Shown here: positions 32,621 to 43,705 of the stretch, in pieces
Layout: every line of letters starts with the position of its first letter
How positions within the stretch are numbered: the stretch's first letter is position 1
Assembly (NCBI GenBank): GCA_036583965.1
Contig: JAZBQD010000013.1
Location: 8,879,763 to 8,943,762 of the forward strand
DNA length: 64,000 nucleotides
Direction of reading: 5' to 3'
DNA from: Prunella strophiata
Lineage: Eukaryota; Chordata; Aves; Passeriformes; Prunellidae
Position numbers and translations under genes: made by a program
Notes under the pieces: model-generated
The model's input: only the letters and a program-made list of their open reading frames with translations
Databases searched by the model: none
Told to the model about the DNA's origin: nothing

Positions 32621-35318
32621 GTGTGGTGACCATGGGTTTTGTGCTGACCATGAGTTTTGGTGGTGACCACAAGTTTTGGTGGTGACCATGGGTTTTGGTG
32701 TTGACCACAGGTTTTGGTGGTGACCATGAGTTTTGGGGGTGACCATGGGTTTTGGTGGTGGCCACGGGTTTTGGTGGTGACCATGGGTTTTGGTGGTGAC
32801 CAGAGGTTTGGTGGTGGTTTTGGTGGTGACCACAAGTTTTGGTGGTGACCATGGGTTTTGGTGGTGACCACAAGTTTTGGTGGTGACCACAAGTTTTGGT
32901 GGTGACCAGAGGTTTTGGTGGTGACCACAAGTTTTGGTGGTGACCATGGGTTTTGGTGGTGACCACAAGTTTTGGTGGTGACCACAAGTTTTGGTGGTGA
33001 CCACAAGTTTTGGTGGTGACCACAAGTTTTGGTGGTGACCATGGGTTTTGGTGGTGACCACAAGTTTTGGTGGTGACCATGGGTTTTGGTGGTGACCACA
33101 AGTTTTGGTGGTGACCACAAGTTTTGGTGGTGACCATGAGTTTTGGTGGTGACCATGAGTTTTGGTGGTGGCCACGGGTTTTAGTGGTGACCATGGGTTT
33201 TGGTGGTGGCCACAGGTTTTGGTGGTGACCATGAATTTTAGTGGTGACCATGGGTTTTGGTGGTGACCACAAGTTTTGGTGGTGACCATGAGTTTTGGTG
33301 GTGACCATGGGTTTTGGTGGTGACCATGAGTTTTGGTGGTGACCATGGGTTTTGGTGGTGACCATGGGTTTTGGTGGTGACCATGAGTTTTGGTGGTGAC
33401 CATGAGTTTTGGTGGTGACCATGGGTTTTGGTGGTGACCATGAGTTTTGGTGGTGACCATGGGTTTTGGTGGTGACCATGGGTTTTGGTGGTGACCATGG
33501 GTTTTGGTGGTGACCATGAGTTTTGGTGGTGACCATGAGTTTTGGTGGTGACCATGAGTTTTGGTGGTGACCATGGGTTTTGGTGGTGACCATGGGTTTT
33601 GGTGGTGACCATGGGTTTTGGTGGTGACCATGGGTTTTGGTGGTGACCATGAGTTTTGGTGGTGACCATGAGTTTTGGTGGTGACCATGAGTTTTGGTGG
33701 TGACCATGGGTTTTGGTGGTGACCATGAGTTTTGGTGGTGACCATGGGTTTTGGTGGTGACCATGGGTTTTGGTGGTGACCATGAGTTTTGGTGGTGACC
33801 ATGGGTTTTGGTGGTGACCATGAGTTTTGGTGGTGACCATGAGTTTTGGTGGTGACCATGGGTTTTGGTGGTGACCATGGGTTTTGGTGGTGACCATGGG
33901 TTTTGGTGGTGACCATGGGTTTTGGTGGTGACCATGGGTTTTGGTGGTGACCATGGGTTTTGGTGGTGACCATGGGTTTTGGTGGTGACCATGGGTTTTG
34001 GTGGTGACCATGGGTTTTGGTGGTGACCATGGGTTTTGGTGGTGACCATGAGTTTTGGTGGTGACCATGAGTTTTGGTGGTGACCATGGGTTTTGGTGGT
34101 GACCATGAGTTTTGGTGGTGACCATGGGTTTTGGTGGTGACCATGAGTTTTGGTGGTGACCATGGGTTTTGGTGGTGACCATGAGTTTTGGTGGTGACCA
34201 TGAGTTTTGGTGGTGACCATGGGTTTTGGTGGTGACCATGGGTTTTGGTGGTGACCATGAGTTTTGGTGGTGACCATGAGTTTTGGTGGTGACCATGGGT
34301 TTTGGTGGTGACCATGGGTTTTGGTGGTGACCATGAGTTTTGGTGGTGACCATGAGTTTTGGTGGTGACCATGAGTTTTGGTGGTGACCATGGGTTTTGG
34401 TGGTGACCATGAGTTTTGGTGGTGACCATGAGTTTTGGTGGTGACCATGGGTTTTGGTGGTGACCATGGGTTTTGGTGGTGACCATGAGTTTTGGTGGTG
34501 ACCATGAGTTTTGGTGGTGACCATGGGTTTTGGTGGTGACCATGAGTTTTGGTGGTGACCATGGGTTTTGGTGGTGACCATGAGTTTTGGTGGTGACCAT
34601 GAGTTTTGGTGGTGACCATGGGTTTTGGTGGTGACCATGAGTTTTGGTGGTGACCATGGGTTTTGGTGGTGACCATGGGTTTTGGTGGTGACCATGGGTT
34701 TTGGTGGTGACCATGAGTTTTGGTGGTGACCATGGGTTTTGGTGGTGACCATGAGTTTTGGTGGTGACCATGAGTTTTGGTGGTGACCATGGGTTTTGGT
34801 GGTGACCATGAGTTTTGGTGGTGACCATGGGTTTTGGTGGTGACCAGAGGTTTTGGTGGTGACCATGGGTTTTGGTGGTGACCATGAATTTTAGTGGTGA
34901 CCATGGGTTTTGGTGGTGACCATGAATTTTAGTGGTGACCATGGGTTTTGGTGGTGACCATGGGTTTTGGTGGTGACCATGAGTTTTGGTGGTGACCATG
35001 GGTTTTGGTGGTGACCATGGGTTTTGGTGGTGACCATGGGTTTTGGTGGTGACCATGAGTTTTGGTGGTGACCATGGGTTTTGGTGGTGACCATGGGTTT
35101 TGGTGGTGACCATGAGTTTTGGTGGTGACCATGAGTTTTGGTGGTGACCATGGGTTTTGGTGGTGACCATGGGTTTTGGTGGTGACCATGAGTTTTGGTG
35201 GTGACCATGAGTTTTGGTGGTGACCATGAGTTTTGGTGGTGACCATGAGTTTTGGTGGTGACCATGAGTTTTGGTGGTGACCATGGGTTTTGGTGGTGAC
35301 CATGGGTTTTGGTGGGGA
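32621..35318 (+). repeat. Minisatellite, 19-bp unit, about 142 copies
   Basis: The unit is GACCATGGGTTTTGGTGGT, with the main alternatives GACCATGAG and GACCACAAG at its start. The first 11 units (32628-32827) include three shortened copies (18, 18 and 12 bp). From 32828 to 35298 there are exactly 130 periods of 19 bp with no net length change. Diverged forms (ACAAG, CAGAGG, GGCCACGG) concentrate in the first 650 bp, while the core alternates only ATGGG and ATGAG. The plus strand is G/T-rich. Minus-strand frames are open throughout because the unit lacks stops on that strand, producing spurious ORFs of 924, 969 and 542 codons; plus-strand frames meet TGA within three units. I do not annotate a gene. 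Confidence 0.98.
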
Positions 35319-36280
35319 CAATGTTTGCATTGAGCAGCAGCTCCTGTTGCTGTCTGCTTCTGGAGAGACGATCTGATCCTGCTCTTGAAGTGGTTTGGGC
35401 TGGAACAGAACATGCCTGTGAGGAGAACAGCACAGGGATTTTAGTCACTTCTTGAAATGGGGAAAATTGCCTCATTTTTCAGCATTTGGCCTGCGATCCC
35501 ACACTTCCTAGCTCTATGTAGGGATTAGTTCATACTTTTTTTTGGTATTTTTGGCCCGAAATGAACGCTCCCAGCCAGAGGAGAGATAATTCCACTTGTG
35601 CTGATCCCCCGGGGCACATGCAGAGCTGCAGAAACAGGAAATAGGAAACGTATTACATACCTTTTCCCCTCAATTTTGTTTTCATAATGCATGGAAAACA
35701 GCAGAGCTCTGAATTATTTGAAATTTTAGAGTTATTTAATATTTATTTTTTGAGAAACAATCTCCCTTTTCAGGGAGGCCTCATGGTGTCAGAGCAGCTG
35801 TCTGGGCAGCTCCAGCTCCAACTCCAGCTGAGGGTGTGAAGGAGCTGGGGGCTGCATGGTCCCACATGGGGGTCCCTGTCCCCAGGCAGCCACCACTGTG
35901 AGTGTCACATGCCAGCCCTGTGCCTGGCAGGAGCAGAGGGCATTCCCCTGGCAGCACTGCACTCAGACATTGTTGGGATCCTCCTTGGAGTGATCCATCC
36001 ATGCAGAGCAGATCCTGAGCCCTGTGACCTGGCTGTGTTAACAACCCCAGATGGGGACAAGGGAAGCCTGGGATGCCCACAGGACTGTCTGGGTGCTCTG
36101 AGCCCTGCCCTCCCATTTACCTCATCCTTTTTCCCCCCCTGTAGTTATTCCATGAGCCCAGTGGATTCCTGCTTGGTGTTTGCTACAATGGAAATAAAAT
36201 CAAATGTCATTTGGAGACCATCTAAAAAGCAGAGAGCTAAAGAAAAGAATTAATGAAGAACCCATTATGCCAATCTGATG
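35319..36280. other. Unique DNA right of the 19-bp minisatellite
   Basis: An AT-rich section (35500-35780, with TAGAGTTATTTAATATTTATT near 35727) is followed by GC-rich DNA (35780-36120). No gene, RNA or repeat is recognised. Confidence 0.4.
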
Positions 36281-38860
36281 TTTTGGTTTCTAATTTTCTT
36301 CTCAAAACCCAGCCTCCCAGATTTGACAATCCATCTAATTATTGCCTGGCCTTTGGAGCGGTTTAACTGGCACGTGCTGGGACTTGGACAGTTTCTTATT
36401 AGCAGTGGGGAAAGTTGGGATTGAAAAAGCCTTGTGTTGTGCTGGTGTATTTCTGGGTGTCAGAGGCTTCTAAGTGCCTTACGTTTTTCCAATCCATTCT
36501 GCATCTCTCTAATTTTCAGGGCTTTCAACACTTTCTGGCGAGCAAAGCCTGTGGATAACCCGAGTAAATGACTTTTTCCATGAATAGAGATTGGCCAGAG
36601 AAAGCTGAGTGATAAACAGAATAATCCTTTTTGTGCTTTTCCCAGCTCCAATCTTCTTTGCACACCAAATAAACACTCTCAAGCTGCTTAGAGCAAAATC
36701 TCTAATAGGCTGTGGTGGTGCTGAGCAGGGCTTGGCTCTGTGTCAGACCGAGGGACAGGACAGTGGAATAAAGTCCTAAGATTTTTTTGGGAATTAGTTT
36801 ACATACCCCCAAGCATAGTGTATTTTGGCACTTGGGCTGCATTACAATATAATCCACTAGCACTCAAAATAGCCTCAAAAATGGCTTTTTTGCTCATTTC
36901 TTTGGCTTTTCCCAGAGCCCTGTGTGAGGACAGAGAGCTCTGTGTAGGGGACCTGGGACCTGCTAGGGTTTGGTGGCTGTGAGTGCCATGTCCCCACCTG
37001 AGGCTGGCCCTGGGACACTGCTGTCACCTGCCAGCCTGAGGGGACCTGCTGCAGCCTGGCTCTGGGGCACAGGGAGTGCAGGCTGGGGGTCACACCCTCG
37101 TGTGCTCATGGCCTTGGAAGCTCCATCTGCCTCTTTGTCAGCTTTGGGAATTAAAATCATTTGCTGTGTGAGGGTGGGGTTTTTTTCCCAAGTGGATAAA
37201 CCCATTGGGTTAACCTGAGGGGTGCAGAGCTGGGGTGAGCTGCTCTTGTGTGTTCAGGATGTTTTAGCTAATGGTTTGACACTGTTATTGAAGAAACTGA
37301 ACTAGTTTGAGGCTGGGGGCTCCAGACATTTCCTCAGAGAGCAGAGGGGTGAGGCTGCTGCCTGCAGCAGCAGCAGCACAGGGAGATCCTGATCCTCCTC
37401 AAATCCAGGGTTTCCATCCTGCAACTTCTGCCTCTGCAAGTCCAGTAAAACTCTGCATTTCAAAATGCCTCAGGTCCTTGGCCTGCAGGAATCCTCTCTT
37501 TATTGCTGTATTAAGAGCAGCTTTGTAGAAATAACTTGTATAAAACCAGAGCATTTCTCATTCTCCCAGGTGGGAAATGAACAAACGAGGTAATGTTTGC
37601 CTGAAGCCCAGGCCAGCCCCAGAACAGGTGGTGGCTGTTATTGTCAAGTAAGAAAATGATTTTGTAAGTAATTAGTTAAACTGCTCAGCCTACATCTCTC
37701 CAAAGAAATACCCCTAAATTCATGGAGCACATTGACTGAGATGCATCTGCTCAGTGTGTGGTGATGTGGGGCACAGCCAGGTAAGTCTGCTCCAAAACAG
37801 CCTCTGTGAACTGTGGCTGGAACTGAACTATCCACATAACTGCTGTGTTTGGCTAAAAAGAAATACATCCTTTGTTTCTGGCAAATAATTCAGATTTTTT
37901 TCTTTTTGCAAATATTCCTTTGCAAAGAGTCCAGCCTGATGTGAATAGTAACAATATAGAAAATTAAAAAAAAAAAAAAAAATCCCATCTTGATCAGTAG
38001 TGCCCTGAATGAACCAAAACCTGACAGAGTGTGTTTGTTCCCCAGCTCCTCAGCAGAGAAGCACAGGCAGGAAACCTGTGGAAATGTTTTTAAAGAGTTT
38101 ACAGTGGCAGTGAGATGCACTTTTCACCAGCTCTCTGTGCCCAGCCTGGCTGCCAGGCTGGGGGGTCCTGTCAGAGGGGCCTCTCCTGCAGGTGGCCGAG
38201 GGACAGAGGGACAGGGGGGTCTCTGCCACCACCACTGGTGACCTGGAGCATGGTGGAAGAGCTGTGCAGGGTGACCCTGTGTCCCTGCTCCTCTTTGGGG
38301 GCAGTGTGTCCCTGGGTTAGGTTTAGCAGCTTCTCAGAGATTGGGCACAGCTGCTTTAATTCCAAAATCCCACCGGTGGTTGTTGAGAGCCACCGCTGTC
38401 ACCTCCTCTGCTCCCAGTCCCACCTGCCCTGCTGGGCACCCCATCTGTGCTGGGAGGTCAGCTCTCCTCCCACAGAGCCAGCCCAGCAGATCTCTCCAAC
38501 CCATGGCAGAAGGCAAAATGCTTGCCTGCTTCCCATGTCCTCATTTCCCTCCACTTCGGGCACCTTCAGAAGCAAAACGTTTTGGAACAGCAGTGTGGAT
38601 CTGCATTCTGTTGGAAAGGTTTGAGTCCTTAACTGGAGCTCTTCTGGTCTTCTGACTGAGGCCAGATACCTCATGGCTCATCTGGGAAAACCAGGAAATT
38701 CATGATCTTGATTAGATGGAACCAGGCTTTGGCCCTGCTTAGCCTGGAGTGGCCCATCCTTCACTGGAAGAATTGTGCCCCATCTCTGGCTTGCTCCTGT
38801 TCCTGTGCAGTCCTGCCCTGTCTGCACTGGTTCTTCTGTTAATGGGAAGATCCTTTCCCT
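36281..38860. other. Unique DNA, AT-rich islands at 36.3-36.9 and 37.6-38.1 kb
   Basis: The section 36280-36900 contains blocks such as ATCCATCTAATTATTGCC (near 36331) and TACAATATAATCCACTAGC (near 36843) that may be conserved. A 17-A run lies at 37966-37982. A strong donor-like string CCAGGTAAGT occurs near 37776, but the preceding 200 bases contain stop codons in the frames I checked, so I do not call an exon. The rest is GC-rich and featureless. Confidence 0.38.
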
Positions 38861-41800
38861 AGCCCTGCACCAGGGGCAACCCCACGATGGGGACAGAACT
38901 GTGCCAAACCAGGCAACAGGAGATGCTGATGGGGGAGAGGGGGAATCCTTGGCTCTTTCTGTGGTTCCCATGGTTCACTGTGTCCAGGCTGGGTTTTGGC
39001 AGCTGCAGCCCTGCCTTCCTGGGGTCAGCAGGTGGGACACCAGCAGGGTCCTGCTCTGCTTCCACCTGTCCTCTGCCTTTTCAGACCTTCCTGGTGTACC
39101 CTGCACACTCTGAAGGCCTGGAGAGGCTTGCCCAGCCCCTGTGTGCTGGCACGGGAGTTCAGAGGTCTGGCAAGGAGCACAGACGTGCAGCCCCTTTCCA
39201 TATGGTCCCCTCACAGCCAGAGGGGCTGCCCTTGCGTCACCAAGCCTGGCTGCTGTCCCTGGAGCAGTGTGGCTTTGCCATGCAGCCCCTGGGTGGCATT
39301 TGGAGACAATGATGCTACGGCCTCGAGGTGAGTGAGGGAGAGGGAATGTCGCCCTGATTTTTTAAGTTTCTCTAAAGCCTTCTGATTTTTACATTCTTGT
39401 GCAGAACATTCTCACACACTTCTTGTAAATAACTTATTGTTTTGTCTTCCTCTGTGGAGGGAAGAGCAACTTGATGGACTGTTGGGTTGTCCAGTGGCAT
39501 TGAGGAGGTGGCACTGTCACCCTCCAATGACACTGGGATTTCAGAAAACTCTAAATGGAGTCAGAATTTCAATAAACTTCCTCTCTTTTTGCTCTCTCAC
39601 ACCTTGCAAAGAGCTGCTGTCCGCTGTTGTGTCGTTTGTGCTCCACAGTGACAAGGGAAGAGGCTGACAGCCCCTGTGGCTGCCTGGACATCCAGGAGTG
39701 CAGAGGAACCCAACTTTGGGAGTGTGGGGGAGAGCCAGGACCCTGCCCCTGCAGATCAATGCAGCCTTTCTTCTGGGAATGCTTTCCTGCAGCCTTCCAG
39801 CATAACCTGTCACTTGTTGGGTCCAGCCCACGCCGGGAGGTTCATACCCAGCCCCTGCCCCTGTGCCAAGCGGGGAGGGAGGAGGTGAACGTGGTCTGTG
39901 CTCAGGGCTGTCCCCAGTCATCCATTTCTGCAAGAAACAGTGTCTGGCTGCATTGTGCCTGGAGCCTGCTAATTAGCTGTAAGTGATATAATGCGGGTGG
40001 GATTTCAGCTCAAGCGTGAATGACCCATTCCCTGCTCGCCGTGGCGCTTGGCATGAGCGCTGCTCGCGGACAAAGCGTGCTGGGAGGCATCCCCTGCCCT
40101 GAGCCCCACAGCCCGGCCCGCTGGCACCCAGCCTGACCTCACAAGGTCTTTTTTTGCTCTGTGCCTTGTTCTTGTGGCCCTGGTGCTGTGAGCACAGAGC
40201 ACGAGATCCCTGCTGGCCCCACAGCCCCAGGCTGGCACAGCTCTGGACTGCATGAGGCACTGGGGTTATTATGGAATTTCTTCACAGCTTCAAAAGAGAA
40301 AGTTGATTCCAGTGGGGAATGTGCTGAAGAGATAGGGGCAAGTTGTGTTTTGGGAAGGCTGTGGTGAGGTCACAGCTGGTGCTTCAGGTCTGGGGTTGGT
40401 GGAGGGGCTATTGGTGGCCCTGCTCTGTCCCACCTGTCTGCTCCATGGGCAGCTGAGGCCAGGGGACATCCAGCTTCAGCAGGAGAGGGGTGTTTGAGAA
40501 CCTCATTGCAGATAAGCTCCACAGGGAGCTGATGCTGATCTCTATTTTCTCCAGATTACCATGAATCTACCCCAAATTCGAGCTGGGTTTGCCACAGATA
40601 CCCAAGCTGTGTCCCTGGGTCTGGATGAGCACACGAGGCTGTGAGGATGTGTGTGTGTGACCCTCCAAAAAACAGGGCAAAAATTCATTTGCAAAAATAC
40701 ACCTGGCAAACTCCAGTGCCTAAAATTAGAAGTGCAATTTGATATCTGAGTGCCAGCAGCAGATGAACAACAGGTCACACACAAATGTGAATTGCCACAT
40801 GATTAACATTGGATGAACTTTTAAAATATGGATGCCAACAGATGCACGATAAAATTTTCCTACAAAATAAACATAAAGGGGTTGTTCTTGTGCCAGTCCT
40901 CAGTTTCTGCTGCATGTTACAAAGGCAAGCTAATTGTGGGTAAAAATACTGAGTAGTAAATCCTCTTACCAGCAAAGGTGCAGTTTCCAAACCTGCCACT
41001 GCTCAGGGAGATCCTTCCCAAAGCCAGATATTCACAGTGTGTTAAGCTGCTTGGCCAGAATTTCCTACTGCAGAAATGATATTGAGTAAGTAAAGGATAA
41101 ACACAAGAGCATGGGAATGTGAAATAGAAGGATATCAGTGGGTTTTGTGCTGTCACAGGGCATTTTGGGAAGGCGTTTGCTCCAGCACGTGCCCCACAGA
41201 CTCACATGGCTGCTGGAATGCCAGCCTGGAGCATGCTGCCTGGCTTTCAAGAGGAGCCAGCCCTCTTTGATGATGCAGAAATCATTTTACTTATTGAAGC
41301 AGTGAATGTTAATGATTATTAATTGGAAAAGGCTCTCCAGGGGCCATGTGTGTGTGGGACTAGTGAGTGCTTTGCAATTCCAGCATGAAATGAGTTACTC
41401 CACAGCATTAAAATGAGCAGAGCTCTCCCCAGCATTCCCAGCAAGTAATTGAATTGTTACTGTGTGGCACCAGCTTTTCCTCTTCACTCTGCACTGACAC
41501 CAGGAGCTGGGGCTCTTCACAGAGAGCATTCAACCTGAATTCAACCTGAAATCCAGGTGGAGAGATATGTTTTCAGCTCCTCTCTGAAGCAGTTGCAGAT
41601 TCACCCCGTGTGCCCTGGAGCCCCAGAGCTGCTTTGCCTCTGAGGGATTTGTGCAGTGCTCACAGTCACACCAGGGCTGGTGGGGAGCAGTGACCCCAAG
41701 GGGGGCTGCAGGGAAAGCTCCTGAGGAGCCACAGTGGTCCCAGGGATGAGGACAGAAGCAGCTGCAGCAGGTGCTGATGAGAATAGCTCAGTTTGCCCAG

Positions 41801-42884
41801 AGGAACAAAGTTCTTGATGGCCTCTGCTTTGCAGGGAGTGCAGAACCACCTGCCCAGGGGCAGGCTGAGTCCAGAGCAGTGGATCTGAGCTGCCAGGTAC
41901 ATGCTGCACATGGGATGAAGCAGGATGGGATCAGCTGAAGGTGTGGGACTTGGGGAAAACTTGTCTTACAACAGAAATGGCCTCTTTAAGGCATCCCTGT
42001 GTCCTCTGTGGAAGGGAAGGGGGAAGCAGGGTCGATAAACCAGTGGTGACTTTTAAATTGTGGGAAGAGGTCACAGCCAGAGGGAGAACCCAACCTGCTC
42101 ATCATGCAGAGGGGCTTGTGCTCCTGCTGGGAAAGTGGCTGCTGCCACTTCCCTGCCTGCTGATGGAGTGACCTGAGGAACTTCCCAGCCCATGTGCTGT
42201 AAACAGAGCCTTAATTTTCTGGGAAAAGGGGAGAAGTTGAGAACTGGAGAATTAAATGCCTGATGAAGGGCACGGGCTGGGTCCGTGGTCCTGCCACCTG
42301 TCATGGCAGTGATGTGTTGCAATAACACATCATGGGCTGGTGGCATTTGGTGACTTATGGCTGCAATCTGTCACCAGGCCAGCACTGCTGGCACCCTGCA
42401 TCAGCAGAGCTCCGGGGAGCACCGGCACAGCAGGACCAGGCAGGGCACAGCAGGCAGGGACAGCTGCCCTCCAGCCACCTGGCTTGGTCAAGACACTGGG
42501 GATGGGACAGGGAAAGCACCAAGGGCATGGGGGTATTTTGTGGTGCTGTGAGCAGCAATGCCTGGTGTGTAGGATACCCATCTCTGTGAGCCAGGGCACA
42601 CAGCTTTGCATGGGCCTGCATCTCTGCTTCCAGTGTCTTCCAGAGGCTGAAGGAGGCATGGCATGGATTGGAGGGGGCAGATCATTCTGGGGTGGTTGGT
42701 GCAGAAGCAGCTGAGTCTCCATCCATCAAGGGACACCCAGTGCCCAGCACAGCCCCCATCTCCAGTGTTCACCCTGCAAAACTGACTGGCAGCTGAATGT
42801 CAGCACGGGGACTGTCCCTTGGGAGTGACCCACTGTGGGCTGGGTGGGCTGGCTGCCCACAGGGCTGTGGGACTGGCATGGAGA
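38861..42884. other. Unique DNA, no supported gene
   Basis: GC-rich except for an AT-rich island at about 40660-41110 (CCACATGATTAACATTGG, ACGATAAAATTTTCC) and another at 41280-41330 (GTTAATGATTATTAATTGG) that may be conserved. Apart from the weak exon-like segment at 39085-39327, I see nothing gene-like. No interspersed repeats are recognisable. Confidence 0.4.
39085..39327 (+). other. Splice-bounded segment, possible orphan exon
   Basis: A good acceptor (CTCTGCCTTTTCAG ending at 39084) and a good donor (CTCGAG followed by GTGAGT at 39328-39333) bracket 243 bp, exactly 81 codons. The frame beginning at its second base is open through the donor; the frame at its first base stops 15 bases short of it. 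The peptides show no domain or family I recognise, and codon content looks GC-driven. It could be an exon of an undescribed transcript, including a non-coding one. Chance pairing of splice-like strings in 64 kb is at least as likely. Confidence 0.15.
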
Positions 42885-42928
42885 GCAGCACAGCTCAGCA
42901 CAGCTCAGCACAGCTCAGCACAGCTCAG
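42885..42928 (+). repeat. 10-bp tandem repeat, about 4.4 copies
   Basis: The unit CAGCACAGCT is repeated directly without error until the last partial copy. It is a simple minisatellite-like seed in GC-rich DNA. Overlapping frames show short Ser/Thr/Ala/Gln repeats as a by-product. Confidence 0.92.
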
Positions 42929-43627
42929 AGCCCTGAGGTCTCTCTCAGTGGAGGGGCTGGTTGCTCCTGGGGCTCATGCTGGGGTGTGCAGCCTGGAGCA
43001 GGACAGCCAGGGGCAGGGGCTGTGTGGTCAGGCAGGACCCCTGTGGTTCACAGCCTGCTCCCACATGAAGATTCCACTGAGGAATGATGGGTGCAGCAGC
43101 TTGAGCCAGACTTTATCCCTGCCCATGCACATGGCAGCTCCCTGGGCTCCCCAGGCCGAAAGGCTGTGAGAAAAGAAGCCTTTTGAGAGCTCCAGCAATT
43201 TTCCTGGTGAATAGGAGTTGCTGTTCCTGTAACACGAGTTGTTCACACACATGCAGTAATGTCCTGTTTGGGGCTTATGTAATGGGATGGAGGGGCTCCA
43301 GTGAGGGACAGACCCCGTGGAGAGGCGCTCGCGCCGTCTCGGGCTGGCAGAATGAGCCGGACTTTTCCAGGCCCTGCTGAGATGTTCATTTATAACTCCC
43401 ACCGTCTGGAAGAAACCTTGCCAATCAAAACACGCCATGGGTTTTCCAACGGGTTAGGAGCACTCCTCTCAAAGAGGGTTTTTGAGGGGGGCCCAGGATA
43501 TTTGATAGGAGTTAAGCTGTAAAATTAGTTTCAGAGCAGCGGGTTGTCTCCTTCCCAGCACGCTTGGCTGGCGGCTGCGGGAGCGTTAACCCCTCACGGC
43601 TCTGCTCCCACCCTGCACTGCCAGCAC
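42929..43627. other. Unique DNA, no gene recognised
   Basis: GC-rich, with one small CpG cluster (GAGGCGCTCGCGCCGTCTCG near 43322-43341). No gene, RNA or repeat is supported. Confidence 0.4.
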
Positions 43628-43705
43628 ACCGTGTCCATCCTGCACCATGGGGACACCGTGTCCATCCTGCACCACGGGGACACTGTGTCCACCCTGCTCC
43701 CATGG
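43628..43705 (+). repeat. 27-bp tandem repeat, about 2.9 copies
   Basis: Copies start at 43628, 43655 and 43682, exactly 27 bp apart. They share an ACCGTGTCCATCCTGCACCA-like first part followed by a GGGGAC end. The third copy has several substitutions and fades into unique DNA. The length is a multiple of three, so frames show nine-residue repeats without evidence of coding. Confidence 0.92.

Noticed and set aside
32621..35318. Interstitial telomeric repeat
   Set aside because: The 19-bp unit contains GGTTTTGG but not the vertebrate TTAGGG telomere repeat in tandem.
32130..35413. Minus-strand ORFs of 924, 969 and 542 codons with a His/Thr/Lys/Pro-rich 19-residue period
   Set aside because: They arise entirely from a 19-bp minisatellite with no stop on the minus strand. 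All three frames encode the same repeating peptide, there is no unique domain, and the unique ends are unrecognisable.
37571..37779. Possible exon ending at CCAGGTAAGT
   Set aside because: The segment between the nearest acceptor-like string and this donor contains stop codons in the frames I checked and has no recognisable content.
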